From contig NC_134841.1 in NCBI RefSeq assembly GCF_965363235.1, positions 34,749,440 to 34,813,439 of the forward strand: a stretch of 64,000 bases of DNA, given 5' to 3'. A program made the translations under genes and the position numbers. How positions within the stretch are numbered: the first letter of the stretch is position 1; every line of letters starts with the position of its first letter. The notes under the pieces were generated by a model. The model saw nothing but the letters and a program-made list of their open reading frames with translations. It was not told the DNA's origin and searched no databases. Positions 11,005 through 21,598 of this stretch are shown in pieces. Origin of the DNA: Mytilus galloprovincialis. Lineage: Eukaryota > Mollusca > Bivalvia > Mytilida > Mytilidae.

Positions 11005-12520
11005 CATGTATACTGTAACTAAAACAAACCTGTGATAGTATAGCTCTCCCCTGACCCTTACAGTACATGTATACTGTTACTAAAACAAACCTGTGACAGT
11101 ATAGCTCTTCCTTGACCCTTACATTACATGTATACTGTAACTAAAACAAACCTGTGACAGTATAGCTCTCCCCTGACCCTTACAGTACATGTATACAGTA
11201 ACTAAAACAAACCTGTGACAGTATAGCTCTTCCTTGACCCTTACAGTACATGTATACTGTTACTAAAACAAACCTGTGACAGTATAGCTCTCCCTTGACC
11301 CTTACAGTACATGTATACAGTAACTAAAACAAACCTGTGACAGTATAGCTCTCCCCTGACCCTTACAGTACATGTATACTGTTACTAAAACAAACCTGTG
11401 ACAGTATAGCTCTTCCTTGACCCTTACAGTACATGTATACAGTAACTAAAACAAACCTGTGACAGTATAGCTCTCCCTTGACCCTTACAGTACATGTATA
11501 CTGTTACTAAAACAAACCTGTGACAGTATAGCTCTCCCTTGACCCTTACAGTACATGTATACAGTAACTAAAACAAACCTGTGACAGTATAGCTCTCCCT
11601 TGACCCTTACATTACATGTATACAGTAACTAAAACAAACCTGTGACAGTATAGCTCTCCCCTGACCCTTACAGTACATGTATACAGTAACTAAAACAAAC
11701 CTGTGACAGTATAGCTCTCCCTTGACCCTTACAGTACATGTATACTGTAACTAAAACAAACCTGTGACAGTATAGCTCTCCCTTGACCCTTACAGTACAT
11801 GTATACTGTTACTAAAACAAACCTGTGACAGTATAGCTCTCCCCTGACCCTTACAGTACATGTATACTGTTACTAAAACAAACCTGTGACAGTATAGCTC
11901 TCCCTTGACCCTTACAGTACATGTATACAGTTACTAAAACAAACCTGTGATAGTATAGCTCTTCCTTGACCCTTACATTACATGTATACTGTAACTAAAA
12001 CAAACCTGTGACAGTATAGCTCTTCCTTGACCCTTACATCACATGTATACTGTAACTAAAACAAACCTGTGACAGTATAGCTCTCCCTTGACCCTTACAT
12101 TACATGTATACAGTAACTAAAACAAACCTGTGACAGTATAGCTCTCCCCTGACCCTTACAGTACATGTATACAGTAACTAAAACAAACCTGTGATAGTAT
12201 AGCTCTCCCTTGACCCTTACAGTACATGTATACAGTAACTAAAACAAACCTGTGACAGTATAGCTCTTCCTTGACCCTTACATTACATGTATACTGTAAC
12301 TAAAACAAACCTGTGACAGTATAGCTCTTCCTTGACCCTTACATTACATGTATACTGTAACTAAAACAAACATGTGACAGTATAGCTCTCCCTTGACCCT
12401 TACATTACATGTATACAGTAACTAAAACAAACCTGTGACAGTATAGCTCTCCCCTGACCCTTACAGTACATGTATACAGTAACTAAAACAAACCTGTGAT
12501 AGTATAGCTCTTCCTTGACC
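11005..12520 (-). repeat. 61-bp tandem array, ~25 copies, carrying HLCS exon 4 end and splice donor
   Basis: About 25 head-to-tail copies with a 61-bp period. Read on the minus strand, each unit is 27 bases equal to the last nine codons of HLCS exon 4 (GQGRAILSQ), the donor CAG|GTTTGT, and 34 bases containing the near-palindrome TTACAGTA...TACTGTAA. The unit nearest the gene is the real exon end. The far end abuts a short inverted-repeat element at 11,004. Variation in the 27-base part falls almost wholly at third codon positions (CAA/CAG, GGA/GGG, CTG/CTA). One copy near 12,371 has CAG changed to CAT, which damages the donor. This is a minisatellite, not CRISPR: there are no unique spacers. 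Confidence 0.95.
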
Positions 12521-13296
12521 CTCAGCCTTTGGTTTGATGTCAACAATCATAGCTTGCCCATCTTTATCTTGACATAGGGACTGAATACACATCAAATCTT
12601 TTACAGATTCCTGAGGCAAATAACAATAGCGCCCACATAATAGCGTAACCTTCTTCCATTTCTCATAATCTACGACAGAAATATCAGGATGAGTACGAAG
12701 TTCTCTTCTTGGCACAAAATCAGAATCTAATGAACTTCCAAAGCTTATTACTTTACCGCCCTGCTCAATAAACTGGAGAAAAGCAGCATCTACTCTGTCA
12801 TACAAATTGTCACATGATACAACAAGTAAAGCGCAGTTATCTGCCCATGGAATTGAGGCCACCTGGTCATGTTTCAAATGATACAGGATGTAGCAGTCTG
12901 TATTTATACATTGTTCAAATACTGATTTAATATTTTGAAATTTTCTTGCTGAGTCTTTCTTTCCAGCATACACTAATACATTTGGGGGTTTGGATGTATG
13001 ACTTTGGTCGGGAGGAATAAAAACAGCTGGCATGGGGATCATTTCACTTAACGCTTCGCCATAACCACTCTCTCCCATCATCCTTTGCAAATCATCTTCA
13101 TTTGTTGCTATAGAGTCAACTTCATCATTGTCAGCCCCATCTAAAACCTCTTCCATGTTACCAACACTTCTTGATGATGCCATTGATTCGTTTGAACATC
13201 TTCCAACCTCTGTAGCCTCATCAAAATTATTCATCATACTACATTCCTCATCAGTTTTCTGTACCAAGTTACTGGCATGGCCTTCTACATCTATAC
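12494..13296 (-). CDS. HLCS: Holocarboxylase synthetase, coding exon 4 (BPL N-terminal domain)
   Basis: The exon is 803 bases with acceptor ATATTTCAG|GTATAG and donor CACAG|GTTTGT, ending in phase 0. After an acidic, low-complexity start it carries the glutamine-amidotransferase-like BPL N-terminal domain. Recognisable blocks are PPNVLVYAGKK, TDCYILYHL, PWADNCALLVV and QGGKVISFGSS, all close to human HLCS as I recall it. The exon closes with GRAILSQ, matching the human segment just before QVHLEL. Its last 27 bases and donor are the founder of the 61-bp tandem array that starts at once in the following intron. Reading through the donor meets a stop after about ten codons. Confidence 0.93.
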
Positions 13297-14164
13297 CTGA
13301 AATATTAAAAATTTTAAATGACTTTTTTTTTAATGTTGAGAAATACATTATCAATACTAAAGAATTAAAATTAGAATTGTTTTCAATAAATAACAGTATC
13401 TATAAAAAGCTGTTTATAACTTTTGTATGAACTGTTTTTATGAACAATTTTGCCTATATCTATCAATCACATTCTGTAAATTACAAAAATACTGTTAATT
13501 ATATATCCTTTTTGTTGTTTTTACTGTTTTTATCTTAATTCAATCATCCAACATTTATATACAATAGATACTGTATTTTACATATTACACAAAAATATTC
13601 ACAAAACAATGTTTTGAAGTAAAATATATAATCAGCACAATAATTAAGAATTAAATGCTATGACACCTTCAGTCTCTTGCACCAGAATATTGTTCTTCAA
13701 AAAATGTTTCTCAAAAACATTTCTCATGCATCTAACACCACACAAGTATTCATACAAGTAAATTATATAATAATACATCTGGGTGAGTATTGCAATTAGA
13801 ACTTGCATTCAAACATCTGATACATATATCTTTAATGCACTTTTCCTAAAACAGCAATAATTTGTCTCAAATGTTTTGCTCATTCTTCAAAATTTGTAAT
13901 AATAAACGTGCGCAATAATTAATGAATTTACAGTATTTGACATTCAATAACTAGTGTTAAATGCTGAAAGAGTTGGAATATCAATTTTTCATGAAGAGGC
14001 AATTTTAAGGGGAGATAACAAATGTTTAAGGAATTTAAACAAGAATGGAAACACCTTGAAACAGTGGTCCTACCAGTTTATCATATACTCAAGCCACATA
14101 AAATAGAGTAAAACTGTCATTCCCATTGGAAAAACTTTAAACATCAAAGGTCACTTACAATGTA

Positions 14165-14935
14165 CGGTTGTTTGCTGCTTTGGGCCAACTAAAATAATAT
14201 GCGCGGCTCAAGTATTTATACCTACCCTCCTCTTTTAAATATTTTTTTTTTATATTTTTAGTAAACAATGCATTATTGGTAAATTCTATATAAACAAGAA
14301 TGTGTCCAAAGTACACGGATGCCCCACTCGCACTATCCTTTACCATGTTCCATGGACCGTGAAATTTGGTAATAATCTAATTTGGCATTAAAATTAGAAA
14401 GATTATACTATAGGGAACATATGTACTTAGTTTCAAGTTGATTGGACTTCAATTTTATCAAAAACTACCTTGACCAAAAACTTTAACCTGAAACTCCCAC
14501 TTTCATTTTCTATGTTTAGTGGACCGTGAAATTGGGGTCAAAAGTCTAATTTGGCTTGCTTTAAAATTAAAAAGATCATATCATAAGCAACAAGTTTACT
14601 AAGTTTCAAGTTGATTGGACTTCAGCTTCATCAAAAACTACCTTGACCAAAAACTTTAACCTGAAACTCCCACTTTCATTTTCTATGTTCAGTGGACGGT
14701 GAAATTGGGGTAAAAAGTCTAATTTGGCTTTAAAATTAGAAAGATCATATTATAAGCAACAAGTGTACTAAGTTTCAAGTTGATTGGATTCAGCTTCATC
14801 GAAAACTACCTTGACCAAAAACTTTTACCTGAACGGACGGACGAACGGAAGCACAGACGGACGGACGAACGGAGCCACAGACCAGAAAACATAATGCCCC
14901 TCTTCAATCGTAGGTGGGGCATAAAAATATCTAAA
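14165..14935 (-). repeat. Bivalve-type repeat with internal ~170-bp tandem units
   Basis: Three successive units contain TGGACCGTGAAATT (about 14,353, 14,520 and 14,693) and TCAAGTTGATTGGA. They are followed by a GGACGGACGAACGGA tract and a TAGGTGGGGCATAA end. Related partial copies lie at 15,621-15,665, 37,980-38,010, 47,970-48,210 and (inverted) 61,560-61,725. I recognise this as a widespread bivalve repeat; its class is unclear. It lies in HLCS intron 3. Confidence 0.7.
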
Positions 14936-15055
14936 GAATATTTTTTTTAAGAGATTTAAATCAAAAAAGAGGAAAGAGGAATATTGGGTCACTGGGCAAC
15001 AATCTTACTGTAAATCTATTTAATTACTATATCATTTAATACCAATAATACATAC

Positions 15056-15209
15056 TGAGTACTTTCTGTACAATGAGATCTTCATCTGTAGACAAGGCTA
15101 AGTCTGAAAATGCCACACACATGGCTACAAAATTCTCTTGAGAACATTTCATTATTATACCAAATGGAGGTCCTGTTTTCCATGCTATTGGTCTGCCTAG
15201 GTCCAACAT
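15056..15209 (-). CDS. HLCS: Holocarboxylase synthetase, coding exon 3
   Basis: The exon is 154 bases, entering in phase 0 and leaving in phase 1. The acceptor is CTATAATTTTAG|ATG and the donor is CTCA|GTATGT. It encodes MLDLGRPIAWKTGPPFGI, then a conserved-looking block ending STDEDLIVQKVL. The single leftover base completes a serine codon with exon 4, which starts with two bases, so the frame runs through. This agreement of phase on both sides is the main support. The function of this extension segment is not clear. Confidence 0.7.
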
Positions 15210-16018
15210 CTAAAATTATAGGAACAAAAGCTATACATTTAGAAAAGTTTCTAGGTATATGTATACTTCTTGGGACCACCATTATACAGCATACAGTGTG
15301 CCAACTTATGATAATAAACAATGCATGTCCAAGATGACAATTTACAGATTGATTAAAGTTTCATTGCAAAAATATTCATGGCTAGACATAGGTTCTGGTT
15401 TCTATGCTTGCAAAAACTTAAATATGTTTGTTCTTTGAATATATCATATGCCTAATTATATAACTATCAATCAACCTTAATGTATTTGACTTCCAACATG
15501 TCCAATGTCCTTGTAAATGATCAGATACCAAATAACAAATCTGATTTTTAAGATTTTAATATCAATATCAATGGTTACTTGCAATGACTTAACAAATCAT
15601 TACTTTGAAAAAATTAAAGAAGAATGTGTCCAGGGGACAGATGTCCCCACTTGTAAACATGCAAAAGTAAATTTTCATATTTAAACCTACTGACGTTTTC
15701 TTTTCCTTGAAACTTAATAACATTTGATTCCGTATTTTGTCATTAAAGATTGTTCAGGAGTTTGAGTGCTTTCACATTGTTAAATAACAAACAGAAATGG
15801 TAGAACTCGAGAACAGTAAAAGGGATGAAACCAAAATCTAATCTGTGATTACTGTAAAAATCATTGTTATGTGTATAAGATTCATAAAATTTGGTTGAGG
15901 CAAAATAAAGTCAATAAGTTTGGAAACAGCATATTCACCAAATTTTCCATCTTTAAAGGGACATAACTCAAAAACGGTGAAATTTCTTGAATTTGTCCTA
16001 AATTCATCTTTCTCTTAC

Positions 16019-16177
16019 ATTAGTTTTCATGTTTTTTGCTTCCTCCTCCTCCATATATTCTTGAGCATCTTCAGGTCTGATAGATTCCACTAATACCCAA
16101 ACATCTTCTGATGATTTATCATACTGATGGGGTTCTAAGGCAAAGTAGGTAGTCCATTCAGTCAAGTTTATTTTTAC
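16019..16177 (-). CDS. HLCS: Holocarboxylase synthetase, coding exon 2
   Basis: The exon is 159 bases (53 codons), phase 0 at both ends. It is bounded by an acceptor reading CTACAG|GTAAAA and a donor AAT|GTAAGA. It encodes VKINLTEWTTYF and then an acidic stretch ending EEEEAKNMKTN. It belongs to the long N-terminal extension of animal HLCS, which lies outside the ligase core and is poorly conserved. Assignment rests on an open frame, good splice signals, the matching phase with exon 1 and position in the gene rather than on strong sequence similarity. Confidence 0.7.
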
Positions 16178-16231
16178 CTGTAGGTATAGAATAAAATTTC
16201 ATTACGTTTCTTCTTAGAAAAAATTCTAAAT

Positions 16232-16430
16232 ACAGTCAGCAGTGGCAGATCCAGAAGGGGGGTCCTGGGCTTGGAACCCCCCTTCTATTTTGACAATCAA
16301 TGCATTTGAATGGGGACATATGATTAGAACCTCCCCCCCCCTTTATCCTGGGTAAGGAACCCCACCTTTTCAAAAAGGATGAATCCCCCTCCTGGTCAAT
16401 AAGATACCATTGAAATTCCACTGTGTACTA
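16232..16430. repeat. C/G-run interspersed repeat in HLCS intron 1
   Basis: Starts CAGTGGCAGATCCAGAAGGG and contains paired GGGGTTCC/GGAACCCC blocks and a C-run. I recognise it as a common mussel repeat ending in GGATCCGCCA-like tips. Related 'agatccgt/ggatccg' repeats occur at 57,955-58,175 and 61,120-61,262. Open frames across it are chance. Confidence 0.55.
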
Positions 16431-17035
16431 ATATAACACTAGTGTAGTATCTCATACTGTGAAACAGAAGTGTGGGTTGTCATGTAGTTCTGGATCATAA
16501 ATGATAACTTTGCATAATTTCTATAACCTAAGTAGAGCCCAAAAATTGATATGGCCATCATGGCCCTAATTGTACCAACCATACCAGGTTCTTAACGTTT
16601 GTTTAGATAAAAAAGAAAGGTGATATAGATGCCCTGTGACAGAAAAACACCAAAAATCTTCAATTTTGGACCTATATATTACATGAATATAGTGGTGAAA
16701 TACTATTGAAATACAATGTAGATAACCAAGCAAAAGTTCAAGCATTAACAGCACTATTAAATTTAGCCAAAAATGTTAAGCATTTACTGGATATAAATAA
16801 AAATCCAATAGAGAAAAACACAATTTTTTTTTAACTGATAATATAGTTTTAGCCACTGGTTCTAGGCTTCTAGCTATAGAACATTTCACCTCACTGATTC
16901 ATAAACTGGTTATTGAAGTTGTCCACCAGACAAAGATGATTAACAAGGATTTGATAACACTAGCTTTTAGATATGAGATGTATCATAAGTGTAAGCAACA
17001 TCATGGTTTTATAATTTGACCAATGTCAAACTTAC

Positions 17036-17272
17036 CTTCGGAGTTATTTCTGATAGTATAATCCTGGAATCACGGATGTGATTGACCCGCTGAATGTAAG
17101 ACACATTTTTCAGTAGTTGGTCAGTGAGCGTGTCAAAAGTGCCATATTTATGGGCTAATACTGAACCTCGTTGGAAAATGTCAGTGATTGTCTTTCTATA
17201 CAGTGTATGTTTACGTGTCCTACGTAACCAGTGGACTGCATATAAATACAGATATCCGGCTGTTATGAACAT
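17036..17272 (-). CDS. HLCS: Holocarboxylase synthetase, coding exon 1 (start codon)
   Basis: First coding exon of biotin-protein ligase, the enzyme that makes biotinyl-AMP and attaches biotin to the carboxylases. The exon gives 79 residues. The start MFITAGYLYLYAVHWLRR resembles the N-terminus of the long human HLCS isoform as I remember it (MLITLCYLYL...), which supports this ATG. An in-frame TGA lies 15 bases upstream. The exon ends GAAG|GTAAGT, a strong donor, in phase 0. A possible acceptor (CTTTGTAG) at about 17,313 would begin a 5' untranslated part at 17,312, so further untranslated exons may lie to the right. The hydrophobic start could act in targeting; that is inference. Confidence 0.8.
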
Positions 17273-17312
17273 CTTATTATCTTGTCATGTAGCATTCAAC
17301 ATCCATTTCATT

Positions 17313-18185
17313 CTACAAAGATACAACATAATGAAGAATTAGTGTGGCTACATTATTTTATATTGTTTGGAGTTGTTAACATAATCAAAACTGTAATCTT
17401 TGTTTGCTTATCATGGTGTAAGCTATAAATGAGTTCAGACAGTAACACGAGGATAAAAATAACCATTTAAGCTTGTATGCTGGAGACTTATTCCCACATT
17501 ACCTTGTAAAACAATCTTGACACTATGTAGTTATGCCTTACCAATATATTCAATCATAAATTAACCACATCTTTAAATTTAAAATGAGATGTCTCATTGG
17601 CAAACATACCACATCTCCTTATTTTATACTAATAAAATCTCTTAATTGCTTTATTTAAAAATATCTGTTGAGGCCAAAAACTGTACATTCTGTATGAAGT
17701 TGTGTATTGAATAGGCTATTTGCCAATTCCCGTAATTGACCCTGTAATTAGAGATACCTTTTTTAATTGTCTCCCTTATGAAGGACATTAATTTTTATTT
17801 ACTTTTATTTATTTTATTTATTTTTATTTATAATATAATCCCATGTAATCAGTAATCATGGTAATCATGCATTTTCTGATTACAAGTAATCACAGTGTAA
17901 TTGATTACAGTCTTTGTCAAATATTTTAGAAACATGATAGATATCTTTTACACAGAAAAGGACACTTGTCTTTGCAATCAAATTTTACACGTTACACTGT
18001 TCAGCCATCTAAAATTAAGGATATAAAAAAAATCACCAAAAGTTGCCTTTTTAATGACGATTAAAAGTTTATTAGAAATTATTTAATATTACAATATACA
18101 TTGTAATCATAGTTACCCAAAGTAATCATGATTACTTTAACATATTTAATTAACAGGTCAGAAGTCATTGGAAGTAATCTAATTG
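17313..18185. other. Upstream of HLCS: GTAATC-rich repeat DNA
   Basis: A partial 'TCTCATTGGCAAACATACCA' repeat tail lies at 17,590-17,620. From about 17,838 to 18,185, and continuing at 18,865-18,975, the words GTAATC/GATTAC recur in both orientations; the two parts were probably one repeat split by the 18,186-18,864 element. No promoter signal can be supported. Confidence 0.5.
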
Positions 18186-18864
18186 CAGTTAGGGGTACTA
18201 CTTGTACAAGTGTATTTTATTTACTTGAAGAAGTAAAAAAAAATATACACATATAAGTAAATAAATAATGTTTGAATAATCTCCCCTTAATTTTCTAAAA
18301 AATTTACTTGTATAAGTAAATTTTTCTTACAATCCCACAAAAATCCTCAAGTTTTGAAATGTAAAATCATGCCTTTAATGATTTTTCCCAGGTTTGCTCA
18401 AATTTTTTCATTAAAGTTCAATGTTTCATCTCATTAATTCATCAAAGAAACTGATTGAGCAAAGATCTTGTATATTTGCGCAAGGCAATCAAAAATTGCT
18501 CCTTTGGGGCTTGTAAATGAGCAGTGTTATGAAGATAACAGACAAATGGGATTTTCTTTGTCCATGAAATAACACTTAAATGATTAGTAAAGACATCTGT
18601 AAAGGGTACACAATTTAAAATTCTATTAGAGCAAAGAAATCTTAAAAATTCAAGAAAAGAAGAAAGGATGATTTTTTTACTTACACAAGTAAAAAATTCT
18701 GAATGCCTAAGGGACATAACTAACTAAGCCAATTTTTTTTTTTACCTATACAAGTAAATAAAATTCACTTGTATAAGTATCCTACAAATTTACTTATATG
18801 TGTATATTTTTTTTTACTTCTTCAAGTAAATAAAATAAACTTGTACAAGTAGTACCCCTGACTG
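18186..18864. mobile_element. 0.68-kb element with ~75-bp inverted ends
   Basis: Left end CAGTTAGGGGTACTACTTGT and right end ACAAGTAGTACCCCTGACTG are inverted copies over about 75 bases, up to ATACACATATAAGTAAAT. Inside, the motif ACTTGTATAAGTAAAT and variants recur in both orientations (near 18,305, 18,680, 18,745 and 18,768). CAG...CTG tips would suit a hAT-type element, but no clean 8-bp duplication is seen. It splits a GTAATC-rich repeat. Non-coding. Confidence 0.8.
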
Positions 18865-20529
18865 TAATGTAATCCATTACATTTTAATTTCAGTCATTCA
18901 GTGTAATTGTATTATGATTACAATAAATAAGAAAAGTAATTGTAATTCAATTGATTACATATTAAAGTAATCTACCCCATCCCTGTAACATTACATGTAT
19001 GTCAAAAGGCAATAATTCTACTAAAATATCAATGGTTGAACACAGTCTTTTTAATATCAAAATTGACTATGTTTACCATGTTTACTCCAAGAGAACCTAC
19101 ACACTTTATTGTGCAACTCAATAATATTCAATGCATGGTAGTACCTAAGTATATAAGGAGTCAGTGGAAAGTTAGAAGCATTGCTTAAACTAGTAACGTT
19201 TAAGTAATAAGTTAAATATAAGGTCTTCAATTTGAATTTCTTTCAAATTGTGGTTTAGCACTTGAGAGGTTCTAAATGGTCATTTTTGTGTACTTAAAAG
19301 CAATTTTATCTTTGAAATCGGAACATTATGTACACAATTTAGTCTCATATGGCATTTCTGCATTGTCATTAAGCAATATAAGAAGATTATATAAGATATA
19401 TGTAAAATACTTTGTAGGGGGTGCAAACTTGTCTGTACGGGATTATCGTTCCTAATTTTATTTAAACGTTTTCATGACTATGAATTTTAGCTTTAAAAAG
19501 ATGTACTTACGTACCGTAATCAGTCTTTTTATTCCGTTACAAATTATATTTTTTTAAGAAAAAAAAAAATAATGTATGAAATCATTGTTTATTACATCTG
19601 CTTGCATAATAATATTGAAGTTGAAACTAACAACGATCACGTGTATCCTGTCAACCCCTGAAAAACATAATATTGTCTTCTTGACTACTTCCGCAAACCG
19701 TGGTCTGGTAAAATGATATATTGTTATAGTGTATGTTAATCATCAATATGTTCAAAAATATTTCCTTGGATTTTATAGAATATCAAAAGAAACAAATAAA
19801 TCTTAAAATGAAATAAGAGGTATGTTATAAAAAAAATCATTATTTAGAGCCTGAAAATGCATTCTTCTAGTAAAATTCTAAATCCTTCGAAATTATGCTA
19901 CTCAGTTAATATTTCTATTGATAAATTAATACAGTTTGGATCAGTTTGAGTTCAAACAAGTTTCGACATATATAAAATCAGCTCAAATTGTTTAAAAAAA
20001 CACAATTTCAATGAAAAATTAGTTTTAGTAATGATTTGTCGTTATTCTTGATTGATTTACGGATTTCTCCAGTAAATATAGAAGGATTATAGATATTCAT
20101 GGGCATTTTACATAGACTGCCATAGAATAACGGCTAGGTCGGTTCCATCTGTAAAATATTCAGTATGTTTCCGAAACATAAATTCGATCAAGATCATTTA
20201 TTGTTATATAATTTACATATAATGATGGCTTTTACGAGACATTTCAGTCGAATTAATCCTCCATTGTATGATGCATAATCACTGGCCGGGTTGACATGCC
20301 TCATTCGGTATCTAACAAGAGCAGCACTACACTGTTGTAACAGGAACTGGCTGCCACTCACTCTACTTACCATTCAGGGGCACATGAAGTCACCTCCGTC
20401 GATTTTTTTTTAAGTTCTTATTGTTAAATGGAAAATTGCTTGTATTTATTTGGGTGTTTTTTAGCCATTGACCAGTTGTGGTCTGTTTGGTTTTTTGGGT
20501 TTTTTTTTTTCGAATTATGGTTTTTTATA
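18865..20529. other. Intergenic DNA without genes
   Basis: AT-rich sequence. Apart from the GTAATC-rich remnant to about 18,975, I see no coding frame, structured RNA or recognisable repeat. It may contain untranslated exons or the promoter of HLCS, but no motif supports a position. Confidence 0.4.
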
Positions 20530-20735
20530 GCTCCTTGTAGGATTTCCCCAGGCAAAGATTACCTTAGCCGTATTTGGCACAACTTTTTGGAATTTGGATC
20601 CTCAATGCTCTCTAACTTTTTACTTGTTTGGCTTAATAAATATTTTGATATGAGCGTCACTGATGAGTCTTTGTAGACCGGCGAAACGTGCGTCTGTCGT
20701 ACTAAATTATAATCCTGGTACCTTTGATAGCTATT
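20530..20735 (+). repeat. Mussel repeat carrying a hammerhead ribozyme motif
   Basis: The segment matches a mussel repeat I remember (GATTACCTTAGCCGTATTTG, then GGATCCTCAATGCTCT). It contains CTGATGAGTC, a short loop, GAC and then GAAACGTGCGTC at 20,660-20,694. This is the hammerhead core CUGAUGA, a stem II of GUC/GAC, GAAA and a GUC cleavage triplet after a very short stem III. Hammerheads of this shape are known from Penelope-like elements and retrozymes. This copy has extra bases between stem II and GAAA, and stem I pairs weakly, so it may be inactive. Confidence 0.65.
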
Positions 20736-21335
20736 TCAAACTCTTTGTATAAGCCTATGTTTTACCGAAACAAACTAAAAATTACATATGTTTTCATCTT
20801 GTATCGTTTTTGGTATTGCATTAGCCTATCTCTAAATATTAATGAGGCCAAAATCAACGTGTGACAAGATCTCGTGAGGCTATTTTGTCCGTTTTGTAAT
20901 TAAGTCAAATAATTGTGGTTCCTTGACGCAAATATATTAGTCACAAAACATCTGAAAGTTGTAAAGTCAGCCATAATTCATAAAACTTATCGATTTTCAA
21001 ATCATTATAAGTTGATGAAAACACGACCTACCATATCTATATTTTGGATATTTTGTACCAGAAAAGCTCAACAGCCAGGAAGTGCCAGTGAATTTCTACT
21101 TGCTTAACCATTCGGTTGAGATTAAATGGTTTACCAGTCGTGAATCTGATTCCTAAAAATTCTAAAGATCAACTGCAACTTCTTCCATCACAATCTTTAC
21201 AATTTTGCAGTGTTTCAAAACTTTTGATTTTTGACCATTTACACTACTTCCCCCCCAAGCCCATGATAAATGGAAAAATGGAATACCTCGTCTTATTAAG
21301 TAGAACTCTTTTACTTAAAATATAGAAGATCCTAG

Positions 21336-21598
21336 GGCAGCAACCATTTGATTTTCTGGGGGGGGGGGGGGGGGGGGGCTATGGTTTTTTTTTCTGGACA
21401 AATTTTTTTTTAAAAAACAATCTATTTTTTTTCGCGACAAGTCGAAAACAATTTTTTTCTTTCAATTTTAGCATTACATGTAGTGGCAGCTGAGGGTGAA
21501 ACAAACAATTTTTTTTATCTCAGAATCAAAAAAAAATTATTTTTTTCTCCAAACACCCCCCCCCCCCCCCCCCCCCAGAAAATCGAATGGTTGCTGCC
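21336..21598. mobile_element. G-run palindromic element, copy 1
   Basis: Ends GGCAGCAACCATTTGATTTT and AAATCGAATGGTTGCTGCC are inverted complements. Each is followed inward by a run of about 20 G (or C) and then A/T-run blocks. The centre includes TGGCAGCTGAGGGTGAAACA. A second copy in the opposite orientation lies at 45,110-45,374. Non-coding; the open frames across it are low-complexity. Confidence 0.8.

Larger units (their letters stand above)
4958..17312 (-). other. HLCS: HLCS gene span within the window (5' part, minus strand)
   Basis: This entry ties the six coding exons together. Introns are 17,035-16,178, 16,018-15,210, 15,055-13,297, 12,493-7,990, 7,809-5,218 and 4,957 to beyond the left edge. 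All have GT-AG ends and phases 0, 0, 1, 0, 0 and 2. The joined exons give about 598 residues, against roughly 870 in the long human protein, so about the last third is missing. No promoter could be fixed. Introns 4, 5 and 6 are full of short inverted-repeat elements and tandem arrays listed separately. Confidence 0.9.

Noticed and set aside
11005-12520. CRISPR-like periodic array
   Set aside because: There are no unique spacers; whole 61-bp units are repeated, in a eukaryotic intron.
13128-13430. Plus-strand open frame over HLCS exon 4
   Set aside because: It is the antisense shadow of the exon, which has clear homology on the minus strand.
16236-16421. 61-codon frame with GGGGSNH
   Set aside because: It is translation of a C-run mussel repeat inside HLCS intron 1.
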